This document shows, piece after piece, positions 1 through 10,556 of a stretch of 39,742 bases of DNA; position 1 is the first letter of the stretch, and each line of letters opens with the position of its first letter. Below the pieces are notes generated by a model. That model was not told where the DNA came from. It worked only from the letters and a program-made list of their open reading frames with translations, and did no database searches. The position numbers and the translations under genes are program-made. The DNA is from Actinomycetota bacterium (GTDB lineage: Bacteria; Actinomycetota; Actinomycetes; Actinomycetales; Microbacteriaceae): NCBI GenBank assembly GCA_009921165.1, contig RFYI01000008.1, forward strand, positions 1-39,742, in the 5' to 3' direction.

Positions 1-20
1 CTGCGTAAGGTGCTTGAGGT

Positions 21-407
21 TTAGTCTCTGTTCTCACTGGTTGCTTGAACTACCTCTTTATTAAAGAGAGTGAAAAGAACAAGTACCGAAGGCACCGCTA
101 TGGCTAGCCCCCAGATGACATTTGCCTCAAACGTTCCAAACGCAATTGTCAATTGAATTAGTTGCCAGAACACTCCTGCACTTCTTGCCCAGCGCTTTTG
201 TTTTAGTAATGCTCTTGAGGCGAAGGTAAGCCATAGAGCTGCTCCTCCTGTTAAGACCACTAGTGCTGAGTCGGTGAGGATGGCTTTGGCTTCTCCTGAA
301 ACCATTGCCCAGAGTGTTATTCCGGTTAGGACATAGAGCACAATGGCTTCCAGCAGGTAGGCAATAGCTAGTCCCATCAGGGTGGTCCTAATCTGTGGCT
401 TACGCAT
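21..407 (-). CDS. Small integral membrane protein, hypothetical (start probably at MRKPQIRTT rather than the ORF-track start at 485)
   Basis: Hydrophobic segments (AIAYLLEAIVLYVLTGITLWAM; ALVVLTGGAALWLTF; LTIAFGTFEANVIWGLAIAVPSVLVLFTLF). ATG at 407-405. Confidence 0.55.
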   Translation of the reverse strand: MRKPQIRTTLMGLAIAYLLEAIVLYVLTGITLWAMVSGEAKAILTDSALVVLTGGAALWLTFASRALLKQKRWARSAGVFWQLIQLTIAFGTFEANVIWGLAIAVPSVLVLFTLFNKEVVQATSENRD

Positions 408-503
408 AGATTCAAGCCTAAATGGGTATTTACAAACCACGCTCGCTGTGGGAAAATTGACTAGTCGCGGTCGCGAATTAAACACTCAAAATGACCCGAT
501 TTC

Positions 504-523
504 GTATTTGTTCTAGCAAATAC
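504..523. promoter_or_regulatory. Perfect 7-bp inverted repeat GTATTTG-TTCTAG-CAAATAC upstream of whiB-like gene
   Basis: Read directly: GTATTTG (504-510), spacer 511-516, CAAATAC (517-523). Confidence 0.45.
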
Positions 524-552
524 TCCAGATTCGATCTAAGGAACATGAATAT

Positions 553-807
553 ATGGAACTGCCATGGCTAACAGAAGCTCGCTGTCGAACAGAAGACCCA
601 GAACTGTTCTTTCCAGTGGGAAATACCGGCCCAGCAGTAGACCAGATCGAACAAGCCAAAGCCATTTGCCGTGACTGTAAAGTTACCAACAACTGTCTTG
701 AGTACGCCATCAAAGAAAACCAGGATAACGGTATTTGGGGTGGCCTAAGTGAAGATGAGCGTAAGTCTTTGAAGCGCAAGTACGCTCGCGCTCGCAGATC
801 TGCTTAG
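553..807 (+). CDS. WhiB-family Fe-S transcriptional regulator
   Basis: Four-Cys pattern (CRTEDPELFFP ... AICRDCKVTNNCLEYA) and GIWGGLSEDERK motif followed by a basic tail. Confidence 0.95.
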   Translation: MELPWLTEARCRTEDPELFFPVGNTGPAVDQIEQAKAICRDCKVTNNCLEYAIKENQDNGIWGGLSEDERKSLKRKYARARRSA

Positions 808-2285
808 TTAAAAGGAACCTCAAGAGAAACTGTTGTTCCCCCAGTTTTATCTGAGTTGAACTCAATTTTTCCTCTAAGTTCACCTTCAACCAGAGTCTTA
901 ACAATCTGAGTGCCTAAGCCTGATAGCACTTTGCCCTCGGCTAAGCCAATGCCATCATCGGCAACAGTGATAAACAACTTCTTGGACTTTCTCGTGGCAG
1001 TGACACTCAAGTGCCCAGTCTTATTGGCTAATCCGTGCTCGTAAGCATTGGTCACAATCTCAGTTAGAACAACAGCTAGCGGTGTTGCTATTTCACTGGG
1101 TAATCTTCCAAATTTACCGATACGTAGGTTTGTTACCTTGGCGTTATAGGCAGCTGCCAACTCCCCTACCAATGCAATGATGCGATCAAATACCTCATCG
1201 AAGTTCACATCCTGCGCTAAACCCTCGGAGAGCGAGTCATGCACTACAGCAATTGCTGCCACTCTCCTTTCTGCATCACTTAGAGCTTCCAAGGTCTCTG
1301 GTGACTTACTTCGCCTGCCCTGAATTCTCAAAAGACTGGCTACGGTTTGCAAGTTGTTCTTGACTCGGTGATGGATTTCACGGATGGTGGCATCTTTTGT
1401 GATTAGTTCACGTTCCTGCCTTCTAAGTTCAGTCACATCACGACATAACAAAATTGCGCCTGTGTTTATCGAGTTCTCATAAATCGGAATACTTCTAACT
1501 GACAGAGCTGCGTTATTGCCTTCGATGTCAGCTCGCCAAGCAACTTTTCCTGCAACTACGATGGGGAGATTCTCATCAACATTGGATCTTCCCTTATTGA
1601 GCGCTGCAGTGATTTCCTGTAGCGATCTACCTTCTAATTCAGTCTCTACTCCAAGTTTTTGAAAAGCTGACATGCCATTAGGTGAAGAGAAGACAACTTT
1701 GCTGTTGGCATCAATGTGAATTAGTCCATCGTTGACACGAGGTGCCCCTCTTCTTGGTGCGGACTGTGTCGAGAAAGCTGGGTAACTGCCATCAACCACC
1801 ATGTTGAGCAATTTGTCGCCAAGGTTATTTAGATTAATTCGAGTCTTGTTAGGTGCTGCCGCCTCACCAAGGTTGGTGTGTTTAGTGACAACGGCTATCG
1901 GCGAGGGAGTTACATCCGTTCCACTTGAAATATTTAGCCTTCTAAAAACTGGAACAGCGCTTAGACGTGCAGGAACACCCTGATACTTATCCGGTTCACC
2001 GTATTCAACAGACTTACCTGTTGTGAAAGCCTTGGAAACTAACTGTGCCCATGCTTTTTCCACTGGTTTACCAGTTATGTCTCTGTAAAACACAGTTGCA
2101 GCCGATGATGGTCTAGCGTGACCGGCTGCAATGAAGCCTTTCTTGCCGTCAGAGATCCACAGCACTAGGTCTGCAAAAGAAAGGTCAGCTATGACCTGCC
2201 AGTCGGCCATCAGGGCATGCAACCACTCAATGTCAGCTTCATGGCTCTGGCCATTTTGCTTCATCAGCTCTGAAAGTGTGGACAC
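804..2285 (-). CDS. pdtaS: Sensor histidine kinase, HisKA_2 type (PdtaS-like)
   Basis: REIHHRVKNNLQTVASLLRIQGRR H-box; ATPase motifs LTEIVTNAYEHG and VADDGIGL; N-terminal GAF-like and PAS-like regions. Confidence 0.88.
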   Translation of the reverse strand: MSTLSELMKQNGQSHEADIEWLHALMADWQVIADLSFADLVLWISDGKKGFIAAGHARPSSAATVFYRDITGKPVEKAWAQLVSKAFTTGKSVEYGEPDKYQGVPARLSAVPVFRRLNISSGTDVTPSPIAVVTKHTNLGEAAAPNKTRINLNNLGDKLLNMVVDGSYPAFSTQSAPRRGAPRVNDGLIHIDANSKVVFSSPNGMSAFQKLGVETELEGRSLQEITAALNKGRSNVDENLPIVVAGKVAWRADIEGNNAALSVRSIPIYENSINTGAILLCRDVTELRRQERELITKDATIREIHHRVKNNLQTVASLLRIQGRRSKSPETLEALSDAERRVAAIAVVHDSLSEGLAQDVNFDEVFDRIIALVGELAAAYNAKVTNLRIGKFGRLPSEIATPLAVVLTEIVTNAYEHGLANKTGHLSVTATRKSKKLFITVADDGIGLAEGKVLSGLGTQIVKTLVEGELRGKIEFNSDKTGGTTVSLEVPFN

Positions 2286-3230
2286 CTAAGAAAGTTTAGC
2301 CACGCTTCCGCTCGTACCGGAACCCGCTACCAACTGTTTTACTAACTGACCTATTGCTAGACGTGCTGGTGATGAGCGCTTAAGGAGAGCTAAGGGCAAT
2401 CCATTGAGGGTTGCTTTATCGATGTTTTGAGAATCCTCTGGGATAAAGCAGTCCACTCTTAGCTTTGCTAGGTCCAGATAAGTCTGTTCAATTTCGTCCC
2501 TAGCTCCAGAACCCAGAGTGGTGGTTCTAAATCTGTTGACTAAGACAAAAACCTGCGCGCTTGTCTTTAGCTCAGCCAGATACTCATTAGCAAGGATAAA
2601 TCTGTGAGCGGCAACGGGATCACAGCCAGAAATGAATACCAGTTTGCTGGCTTTAGCCAGGGTGCTTCGTAACAATTTGTCTCTAGAGAAGAAATCATGG
2701 ATAGCCAAAGTCGATGGGTGCACCACTGGTGACTTGAATTCGGTAGCCTGTGGTAAATCAAGCACCACATAGTCAACAAACCCAGCCAGCTGCTGCAATA
2801 GCCCTTCAAATCTCTCTGGAGTAACCTCTTGGAAACGATGAGCACCAATTAGTCCAGGCATGAATCTAAGTTCTTGCCTGCCCAGAGTAATTGACACTGT
2901 GAGTCGTTCAAACTCTTCCCTGGTGAAGCGCTGCTGCTCGGCAAGCCTTAGGCATGCAGATAATCCGGCTGGTGTGTCAACCAAACCTAAATACAGTGCA
3001 ATGGCGGGAGCTAGAGTATCGAGATCTATGAGCAAAACACTGTGACCGCCAAGAGCTAGTTCGGCTGCAATGTTGATTGCGATGGTGCTTTTACCAGGAG
3101 AGCCAGCTGGACCCCAGCAAGCAATTACCTGAACTGGGTAAACGGTAGCAGGCTCAAGAGGTTCCTTCGGTGTCTCAACAGCCGCTAGATGCCTTCTCCT
3201 GCCGCGTTGCCTCAAATCAACCGAAGTCAT
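2286..3230 (-). CDS. MinD/CpaE-like P-loop ATPase
   Basis: Variant Walker A (CWGPAGSPGKSTIAINIAAELA), LLIDLDTLAPAIALYLGL, VDYVVLDLP. Confidence 0.8.
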   Translation of the reverse strand: MTSVDLRQRGRRRHLAAVETPKEPLEPATVYPVQVIACWGPAGSPGKSTIAINIAAELALGGHSVLLIDLDTLAPAIALYLGLVDTPAGLSACLRLAEQQRFTREEFERLTVSITLGRQELRFMPGLIGAHRFQEVTPERFEGLLQQLAGFVDYVVLDLPQATEFKSPVVHPSTLAIHDFFSRDKLLRSTLAKASKLVFISGCDPVAAHRFILANEYLAELKTSAQVFVLVNRFRTTTLGSGARDEIEQTYLDLAKLRVDCFIPEDSQNIDKATLNGLPLALLKRSSPARLAIGQLVKQLVAGSGTSGSVAKLS

Positions 3231-3868
3231 TGACTATCAGCTCTAACAGCAACCACAATTGATCTCTTTGTGATGGCCTGCACGACCGATCTAATCTCAG
3301 CGACAGAGACGCAGACTTCGATGGTTTGTGTGTTTTGACTAAATCCATCGGTAGCATTCTTGATGCTGATCAGTTCTCCGCTAGTGACTATTTGAACCGG
3401 AATTGAGTCTATTGAAGCACTCTGTTCAGCAGACCAAATATCAATTAGATCCCCTTTAGCGATGGACGACGACATCGGTGCTCCAAGGGCTAACACGACC
3501 GCTGAACAGTTCTGAAATCTCTCTGAGAGCAGCGAGCTCATCGGGATAAGCTGCCCCGCTGACAAAGGCGATTTTACGAAGAACTTGTTCTTACCTTTTG
3601 TTTCAGCAGTCAGATAACTGCTTCCAGTTTCTTGAAGATCTAGTTTTATGGTCGAAACTGTTGTGTCTGAAATAGGTGCATTACTGGCTAAGTCCATGGC
3701 TGCTACCAAATATGTTTGCCTGGAATCTTCGGTTGTCGAACTCACCAGCCATGAAGCTAGCGCCACAAGGGCTAGCGAAAATGAAATGAGTAATTTATTT
3801 CTTCTGGAACCTAAACGATTATTTAGTTTGATCGTCCGCTTACGTCTGCGCATGAATAAGGCCATCAC
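3227..3868 (-). CDS. SAF-domain / CpaB-RcpC-like membrane-anchored protein
   Basis: N-terminal TM segment after a basic stretch; YLVAAMDLASNAPISDTTVSTIKLDL and SPLSAGQLIPMSSL resemble SAF domains. Overlaps the upstream end of the ATPase by 4 nt. Confidence 0.65.
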   Translation of the reverse strand: MMALFMRRRKRTIKLNNRLGSRRNKLLISFSLALVALASWLVSSTTEDSRQTYLVAAMDLASNAPISDTTVSTIKLDLQETGSSYLTAETKGKNKFFVKSPLSAGQLIPMSSLLSERFQNCSAVVLALGAPMSSSIAKGDLIDIWSAEQSASIDSIPVQIVTSGELISIKNATDGFSQNTQTIEVCVSVAEIRSVVQAITKRSIVVAVRADSQ

Positions 3869-3878
3869 TTTATGTTGG

Positions 3879-4361
3879 TCAAAGTTTCAAACGATTGCTC
3901 AATTTTTCCACAGCCACGTAGGAAATGTTTGACTCCGGAATCCAGCAAGAAACCCGGTCTTCTCTAAGAAAATTTACGCAGTTACCTAACTGGGACATTA
4001 CCTTTCCAGATAATCGCTTTTGTGCCAAACCTAGCTCTAAAGTTATTTCAATAAAGTGTTCAGTAATTACTTGGAGAAGCGTTGCCGGTGTCTCTAAGAG
4101 AGTTTGGCTATCAAGGTTATCTATGTGACTTACCTGATTGAGATTGATTGCCAGCCAATTGGAACTTGGTTGGTTCGTGGTGAATCCTCCAATAAAATTT
4201 GCTCCAAGAATTGGTCTGGCTAGATATTTAGTTGGAGAGCTATCTGCAAAGTTCACTCGCACTAACCCACAAACACCAGTCCGGTCATTAGTTTGAAGAC
4301 TAGTCTGGGTAGCAAAATAACCTTGGGCCTCTAGGTCTTCTAAGGTAGCTTCAATGTTCAT
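3879..4361 (-). CDS. Hypothetical protein, no family recognised
   Basis: Open frame of 160 aa between SAF-domain gene and a divergent Rv3235-like gene; co-directional with the SAF/ATPase genes. Confidence 0.55.
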   Translation of the reverse strand: MNIEATLEDLEAQGYFATQTSLQTNDRTGVCGLVRVNFADSSPTKYLARPILGANFIGGFTTNQPSSNWLAINLNQVSHIDNLDSQTLLETPATLLQVITEHFIEITLELGLAQKRLSGKVMSQLGNCVNFLREDRVSCWIPESNISYVAVEKLSNRLKL

Positions 4362-4486
4362 CTAACTATTATTTGAATTTTCACGATCGAAGAATTTTCT
4401 TATCCACAGCTCAATTTCAAATTAGGTGAAACCTCGTTCTTTCGGTAACTTATCTTTATTCATGCATGGGGGGAAGTTAGTCGTTT

Positions 4487-4915
4487 ATGTCTGTTTCATC
4501 TACCAGCCGAAGAAAAGTCCCCACTCCTTTTGATTCCGACGAGTACTTCGGCGCTCCACTAGTGACCTGCACTGACCTGGGAGATCCGATTCCAGTACTG
4601 GCATTTCTAGCCCAAGCAGTCATCGAAACCCTAGCTGGAATTAGAGATGTCGAGCAAAGCGCTAGATGGCTCACTGACGGGGTCTATCAACAATTGAAAC
4701 AGAAAGCCCTGGCTGCAACTCGAGTCAGGTCACAGAGCCAAATTAGGGAACTAAGACCAAACTTAGCCATCGGCAAGATCTCAAGTTTTAGCCCTGCCGA
4801 AGGAGTTATCGAAGGAGTGGTGATTGTTCACAACCGTGGCAGAGCTAGGGCTGTCGCAATTCGCCTAGAAGGTTACAACAATCGTTGGCGAGCTAAGAGT
4901 CTTGCCGTTCTTTGA
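4487..4915 (+). CDS. Rv3235-family (Rv3235-like) protein
   Basis: C-terminal pattern SFSPAEGVIEGVVIVHNRGRARAVAIRLEGYNNRWRAKSLAVL and position next to secA as in other actinobacteria. Confidence 0.7.
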   Translation: MSVSSTSRRKVPTPFDSDEYFGAPLVTCTDLGDPIPVLAFLAQAVIETLAGIRDVEQSARWLTDGVYQQLKQKALAATRVRSQSQIRELRPNLAIGKISSFSPAEGVIEGVVIVHNRGRARAVAIRLEGYNNRWRAKSLAVL

Positions 4916-7555
4916 TTACTTCTTGAAGAAAGAACTTCCCGCACCGTTATCTGGCTTCTGGTTGGTTGCCTTCACCTCTGCTGCCCCATCTTCACTTGGA
5001 GCACTAAAAGTCAGGTTAGCTAAGTTAATTTGCGGTGCAGGTGTTTCAACCTGAACATCTAAGTTGAACAAGAAACCTATTGACTCTTCTTTGATGCTTC
5101 CCATCATTTGAGTGAACATGTTGAAGCCTTCACGTTGATACTCCACAAGCGGATCACGCTGAGCCATCGCACGAAGACCAATTCCCTCCTTGAGGTAATC
5201 CATCTCATAGAGGTGATCACGCCACTTTCTATCAAGAACTGAAAGCACTACTCTTCTTTCAAGTTCATGCATAGGAGCTTCACCAACAGCGGCCGCACGC
5301 TTTGAATAAGCGATGCGTGCATCGGCAAGTATTTCTCTAGTCAACCAAGCTCTAGTAAGTTTTGCTCTAGTTCCAGCCTCAGTCAACACCTCATCAACTG
5401 TTAGTTCGATTGGATAAATTGTCTTTAGGTCTTTCCAAAGACTCTCTAGGTCCCAGTCAACGCCAGCGTTATCAATAATCTGCGAATCAACAATCGTGGT
5501 CACAACATCTTCAAGGAAGGTATCGACACGACCGGTCAAATCATCACCGGCGAGGATGTGTCTGCGATCTGAGTAAATAGCTTCGCGTTGACGGTTCAAC
5601 ACGTCGTCATACTTCAAAACGTTCTTACGAATTTCAGCGTTACGGGCTTCCACCTGTGATTGAGCAGAAGCAATAGCTTTGCTCACCACACCTGATTCAA
5701 TAGCCATGTCATCGGGCACGTTGCTTCGGTTCATTAGTGCAGCCGCTGCACCTGAGTTGAATAGTCGCATCAGATCATCGGTTAGCGATAGGTAGAACCT
5801 AGATTCACCCGGGTCACCCTGACGACCTGAACGTCCACGAAGCTGGTTATCGATACGACGGGATTCGTGACGCTCTGTTCCAAGCACATACAAACCACCA
5901 ACAGCCACAACCTTGGAAGCTTCCAGCGCTACTTGCTCCTTGGTCTTCTCGTAGGTTTCAGCCCAAGCACTTTCATACTCTTCAGGTTTTTCAACTGAAT
6001 CGAAACCGCGCTTCTGCAATTCCTCAAAGGCTAGATACTCAGAGTTACCACCGAGCATGATGTCTGTTCCACGACCAGCCATGTTAGTTGCAACAGTTAC
6101 AGAACCGAGGCGACCAGCCTGAGCCACGATGGCTGCTTCACGAGCGTGATTCTTGGCGTTTAGAACTTCGTGTCTTACTCCGCGCTTGGCCAGAAGCTTA
6201 GATAGATACTCGCTCTTTTCAACGCTGGTGGTTCCCACCAAGACTGGTTGACCAGTAGCGTGACGAGCAGCAATATCTTCAACAACCATGGCAAACTTCA
6301 CTGCTTCGTTCTTATAGATCAGATCAGACTGATCAATACGAACCATTGGCTTGTTAGTTGGGATTGGCACGACGCCTAGTTTGTATGTGCTCATGAATTC
6401 AGCTGCTTCCGTTGCGGCTGTTCCTGTCATACCGGAGAGCTTCTTGTATAGGCGGAAGTAGTTCTGCAAGGTGATGGTAGCTAGGGTTTGGTTTTCAGCT
6501 TTAACCTGAACCCCTTCCTTAGCCTCAATAGCTTGGTGGATACCTTCGTTGTATCGGCGACCTTCGAGAATACGACCGGTGTGCTCATCAACGATTAGCA
6601 CTTCACCGTTCATCACAACATAGTCTTTATCACGCTTGAAAAGAGCTTTAGCTCTTATTGAGTTGTTGAGGAAAGAAATCAGCGGAGTGTTCGCTGCCTC
6701 GTAAAGATTACTTATTCCTAGGTAGTCCTCAACTTTGGTAATACCTGGTTCCAAAATTCCAATGGTGCGCTTTTTCTCATCAACTTCGTAGTCAATAACT
6801 GGCTGAAGTTTCTCGGCAATCTTTGAGAACTCATTGAACCAACGGTTAGCCTCTCCAGATGCGGGACCTGAAATAATCAACGGAGTTCTAGCTTCATCAA
6901 TCAAGATCGAGTCAACTTCGTCGACGATTGCATAAAAGTGTTCGCGCTGAACTAGGTCTCCAGCGCTCTGCGCCATGTTGTCTCTTAGATAGTCAAAGCC
7001 ATACTCGTTGTTTGTTCCATAGGTGATATCTGCAAGATACTGCTCGCGCCTCTCGTCCGGTGCTTGGCCAGAAAGAATAATTCCAGTCGACATACCCAGA
7101 GCACGATAAACACGACCCATCAATTCACCCTGGTATTCAGCGAGATAATCGTTGGTCGTAATTACGTGAACACCTCTACCAGCAATGGCATTTAGATAGG
7201 CAGGTAAGGTGGCTACAAGAGTCTTACCTTCACCAGTTTTCATTTCAGCAATGTTGCCCAAGTGAAGCGCTGCTCCACCCATGATCTGAACGTCAAAGTG
7301 ACGCATGCCCAAAGTTCTTCTTGATGCCTCACGAACGGATGCGAAAGCCTCCGGAAGCAGGTCGTCGAGTGTTTCGCCGGCGATGTAACGCTCACGCAAC
7401 GATGCCGTCTCATGTAATAGGTCTTCATCGCTTAGTGCGATGAAGCTTTCTTCCAAGGCGTTCACCTGGGTGACTATAGAACGAAGTTTGGCAAGAATCT
7501 TGCCTTCACCAGTTCGTAGCAAACGATCAACTATTGATGCCAAGTTAAGCTCCAA
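4916..7555 (-). CDS. secA: Preprotein translocase ATPase SecA
   Basis: Full-length 879 aa; [69 protein letters not shown]. Confidence 0.98.
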   Translation of the reverse strand: MELNLASIVDRLLRTGEGKILAKLRSIVTQVNALEESFIALSDEDLLHETASLRERYIAGETLDDLLPEAFASVREASRRTLGMRHFDVQIMGGAALHLGNIAEMKTGEGKTLVATLPAYLNAIAGRGVHVITTNDYLAEYQGELMGRVYRALGMSTGIILSGQAPDERREQYLADITYGTNNEYGFDYLRDNMAQSAGDLVQREHFYAIVDEVDSILIDEARTPLIISGPASGEANRWFNEFSKIAEKLQPVIDYEVDEKKRTIGILEPGITKVEDYLGISNLYEAANTPLISFLNNSIRAKALFKRDKDYVVMNGEVLIVDEHTGRILEGRRYNEGIHQAIEAKEGVQVKAENQTLATITLQNYFRLYKKLSGMTGTAATEAAEFMSTYKLGVVPIPTNKPMVRIDQSDLIYKNEAVKFAMVVEDIAARHATGQPVLVGTTSVEKSEYLSKLLAKRGVRHEVLNAKNHAREAAIVAQAGRLGSVTVATNMAGRGTDIMLGGNSEYLAFEELQKRGFDSVEKPEEYESAWAETYEKTKEQVALEASKVVAVGGLYVLGTERHESRRIDNQLRGRSGRQGDPGESRFYLSLTDDLMRLFNSGAAAALMNRSNVPDDMAIESGVVSKAIASAQSQVEARNAEIRKNVLKYDDVLNRQREAIYSDRRHILAGDDLTGRVDTFLEDVVTTIVDSQIIDNAGVDWDLESLWKDLKTIYPIELTVDEVLTEAGTRAKLTRAWLTREILADARIAYSKRAAAVGEAPMHELERRVVLSVLDRKWRDHLYEMDYLKEGIGLRAMAQRDPLVEYQREGFNMFTQMMGSIKEESIGFLFNLDVQVETPAPQINLANLTFSAPSEDGAAEVKATNQKPDNGAGSSFFKK

Positions 7556-7575
7556 ACGCTCATTCGGGGGATTCC

Positions 7576-8250
7576 TTACAATCTTAGACGAGAAGAGCCA
7601 AGGCTCTCCTGCCCTGTAAATGAGGGCTTTATTGGCCTTATTTGGGCAAATACACAGAAACCAACCACATTTACCCCCAAACCTTCTAAGGTCGCCCAGG
7701 CCTGACTAAGCGTAGCGCCAGAGGTATAAACATCATCAATTAGAACCACGGGCCTATTTTTGCCTCGCCAAACCCGTAAATCCGCCTTAAAAGCATCGAC
7801 CATGTTTTGCTCTCGCTCACTGAAAGACAATCCCACTTGGTCAGATCTGTTCCTAACTGAAAATAACAAGTTGCAAACCGATACTGCATCAATTCGCCTA
7901 GCGAGCTGCCTAGCCAAAAGCTCAGTGTGGGAAAAGCCCCTCTTTTTGAAGTTGGCAGGCGATGAGGGAACTGGCACCAAAACTACATCGCGATATTCAG
8001 CTGGCCAGTTGGATGCCATGAACTGCGCCATAAATTGCACGAGACTGGTTTGCCCTTGCTCTTTTACTGCATTCACAACTACGGATGATTGTGTTGAGTA
8101 ATAACAAAACGAATAACCAGAGATTGCTTTGTTACATATTTCGCTCCTAACTATGTCAAAAGCACTTGCACAACTTTCACACATGGCAGGGCCTACCCTC
8201 ATACACAAAATACATGGAGTTGGCAGTAAAAAATCTATGAGTTTGGACAC
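7576..8250 (-). CDS. ComF-family phosphoribosyltransferase-like protein
   Basis: N-terminal Cys motif ([15 protein letters not shown]) and PRPP-binding [14 protein letters not shown]. Confidence 0.9.
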   Translation of the reverse strand: MSKLIDFLLPTPCILCMRVGPAMCESCASAFDIVRSEICNKAISGYSFCYYSTQSSVVVNAVKEQGQTSLVQFMAQFMASNWPAEYRDVVLVPVPSSPANFKKRGFSHTELLARQLARRIDAVSVCNLLFSVRNRSDQVGLSFSEREQNMVDAFKADLRVWRGKNRPVVLIDDVYTSGATLSQAWATLEGLGVNVVGFCVFAQIRPIKPSFTGQESLGSSRLRL

Positions 8251-8309
8251 CCAGTCATTATGAACATTATGTTTTGATATTTAAATTGAAAGTGCGTGAT
8301 TGTGAAAAA

Positions 8310-9869
8310 CTAGGCCTTATCAAGCGCTAAGGGCAAAGGCGAAACATAGTCCGTGACGTCCTGTCGCTTTGGGATAGTTAACCTAAAGCACGCGCCGAAA
8401 CCAGGTTCAGCGATTACTTCTAGCTTGCCTTGATGAAGCTGAGCGTCTTCAATTGAAATAGCCAAACCTAATCCAGTGCCACCGGTAGTTCTTTTACGTG
8501 AAGGATCAGCCCGCCAGAATCTGTTGAACGCTTGTCTTGCCTCGTTCTCACTCATACCAATACCGTGATCGGTAACACTAATAGCAATCGCTCTATCGTT
8601 TTGAGCCACTCGGATGTTCACCGGTTTGCCTTCACTGTGTTCAATCGCATTAGTCAGCAGATTATTGATAATTCGATCAATTCTGCGAGCATCTACTTCA
8701 CATTGCACTGCGCCACTAGGAATATCGGCATCTAGATATACTCCCTTAGAATCTGCAAATTGTTGGATTGCGGCTAGTGAAGTGCCAACCAGACCATTAA
8801 TGTCATGAACTTCGAATTCAGGTTTCACCCCAGCTGCGTCATATCTGGATATTTCCAAGAGATCAGCGAGTAAAACGTCAAATCTATCCATCTGACCATG
8901 CAGGATTTCAACTGATCTTCTTGCAGGGTCTGGAAAACCATCCTTCTCACCGTAAAGATAATCTGCTGAAAGTTTCATTGTGGTAAGCGGCGTTCTAAGT
9001 TCGTGAGACACATCAGAGACAAAGCGCTGCTGCATCTTGGATAACTGCCCAAGAGCCTTTATCTTGTCTTGCAGACTGTCAGCCATGTGATTAAAAGATC
9101 TTGCTAAAACTGCCGCTACATCGGATCCCCTGACAACAAGACGTCTGTCCAAATCACCACTAGCAATGAGCTCACTAGCCTCAGCTGCATCTTGCACCGG
9201 CCTGACAAGCCAACTGGTCACCAAGAAGGAGAAGAATCCAATAATTAGTAGTGTTACTAAACCACCTAAAACCAAAGTCCTTTGCACAAAAGCGAGCGTC
9301 TGCTGCTCGTTATACATGTCATAAACCAAATACAGCTCATACCTGTGTCCACCTGGCAATGTGAACCTTTGCCCGATCAAAATGGCAGGAATTGATTCAC
9401 TGCCACGCATAATTTGAACGGTTTGTGATTGCACGGTTGGTTCAGAGCGCACTAGCTTTCTAAAGTCTTTAGTAATCAGGTCCAGATCTAAACCAGCTGA
9501 TCTTGGACTGGAAAGATTAAGTGAATTTGCTTGATTTGGCGACTGGATAAAAGCCACCTGTCGAGTTTGGGAAACTCCTATGGACTCCAATTCTGAAACA
9601 ACATCATCGAGTGCTTGCTGCAATTGCCAAGAGTTCTGACCCGGAACTCCTTGGAACAATCTGGCAACAGCGAACTTGGCTCGGTTGCTCTCCATAACTG
9701 CGTGCTCGGTCCTGGTATTGAACAGTCCGTTACCGATAGAGACGCTGAGCACCCCACCTAAAACAATTAGGGCAGATCCAGATAAAGCAACCGTATATAC
9801 CAGCGCTCTAATCTGCAGCGAAGACCTAAACCGGTCTAGAGCCGCCTTAGCTATGCGGCTAAAAATCAT
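8310..9869 (-). CDS. mtrB: MtrB-type sensor histidine kinase
   Basis: HAMP region, FVSDVSHELRTPLTTMKLSADYL, NLLTNAIEH, DHGIGMS, GGTGLGLAIS; directly downstream of mtrA. Confidence 0.95.
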   Translation of the reverse strand: MIFSRIAKAALDRFRSSLQIRALVYTVALSGSALIVLGGVLSVSIGNGLFNTRTEHAVMESNRAKFAVARLFQGVPGQNSWQLQQALDDVVSELESIGVSQTRQVAFIQSPNQANSLNLSSPRSAGLDLDLITKDFRKLVRSEPTVQSQTVQIMRGSESIPAILIGQRFTLPGGHRYELYLVYDMYNEQQTLAFVQRTLVLGGLVTLLIIGFFSFLVTSWLVRPVQDAAEASELIASGDLDRRLVVRGSDVAAVLARSFNHMADSLQDKIKALGQLSKMQQRFVSDVSHELRTPLTTMKLSADYLYGEKDGFPDPARRSVEILHGQMDRFDVLLADLLEISRYDAAGVKPEFEVHDINGLVGTSLAAIQQFADSKGVYLDADIPSGAVQCEVDARRIDRIINNLLTNAIEHSEGKPVNIRVAQNDRAIAISVTDHGIGMSENEARQAFNRFWRADPSRKRTTGGTGLGLAISIEDAQLHQGKLEVIAEPGFGACFRLTIPKRQDVTDYVSPLPLALDKA

Positions 9870-10544
9870 TTACTCGGGTCCAGCTTTGTAACCCCAACCG
9901 CGAACGGTTAGAACTAACTTAGGGTCTTCCTGATCGTCTTCGATTTTTGAACGCAGACGTTGCACGTGAACATTAACCAGACGAGTATCTGCCTTATATG
10001 TATATTCCCAAACTTGCTCTAAAAGCATCTCCCTTGAGAAAACTTCATTTGGATGAGAAGCCAGAGTCACTAGCAACTTGAACTCGAGCGGAGTAAGCGC
10101 TATTTTCTTGTCCCCCTTACGAACCTCGTGGCTCAGGGTGTCGAGCTCAACTGGTCCAATCTTGATGATGGTCTGTTGAACATCTTTGATTGGGCGCAAT
10201 CTAGCCTTGATTCTTGAAACTAGAATCTCAATCTTGTATGGCTTGGTTACATAGTCATCAGCTCCTGCTTCGAGACCACGAATCATGTCTGAGTCATCGG
10301 TTCGTGCCGTCAGCATGATGATCGGGACGCCTGAAGTTTTACGGATTTCGGTGCAAATTTCAATGCCATTCTTACCAGGTAACATCAGATCTAGAAGGAT
10401 CAGATCCGGCTTATGCTTTTCAAACGCTGGGATTGCTTCAAGTCCGGTAGCGGCAAAGCAAAGCTCAAAACCACTTGATGCTAGGCCAATTTCCAATTGC
10501 TCTCTAAGAGCATCATCGTCTTCAACAATCAGGAGTTTATACAT
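9870..10544 (-). CDS. mtrA: MtrA-type OmpR-family response regulator
   Basis: LLIVEDDDALREQLE, LILLDLMLPGKNGIEI, winged helix LTPLEFKLLVTLASHPNEVFSREMLLEQVWEY. Confidence 0.97.
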   Translation of the reverse strand: MYKLLIVEDDDALREQLEIGLASSGFELCFAATGLEAIPAFEKHKPDLILLDLMLPGKNGIEICTEIRKTSGVPIIMLTARTDDSDMIRGLEAGADDYVTKPYKIEILVSRIKARLRPIKDVQQTIIKIGPVELDTLSHEVRKGDKKIALTPLEFKLLVTLASHPNEVFSREMLLEQVWEYTYKADTRLVNVHVQRLRSKIEDDQEDPKLVLTVRGWGYKAGPE

Positions 10545-10556
10545 CCAATAAACTTT

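Noticed and set aside
4400-4408. Perfect DnaA-box consensus TTATCCACA, with TTTTTCCACA near 3903-3912
   Set aside because: Roughly one such match is expected by chance in 40 kb, there is no cluster of boxes, and no dnaA/dnaN gene nearby.
4916-7555. SecA lacks an obvious C-terminal zinc-binding Cys motif
   Set aside because: Consistent with many actinobacterial SecA proteins; not notable by itself.
7760-8101. 113-aa plus-strand ORF antisense to comF
   Set aside because: Lies entirely inside the ComF-family gene with conserved PRPP motif on the other strand; likely chance ORF.
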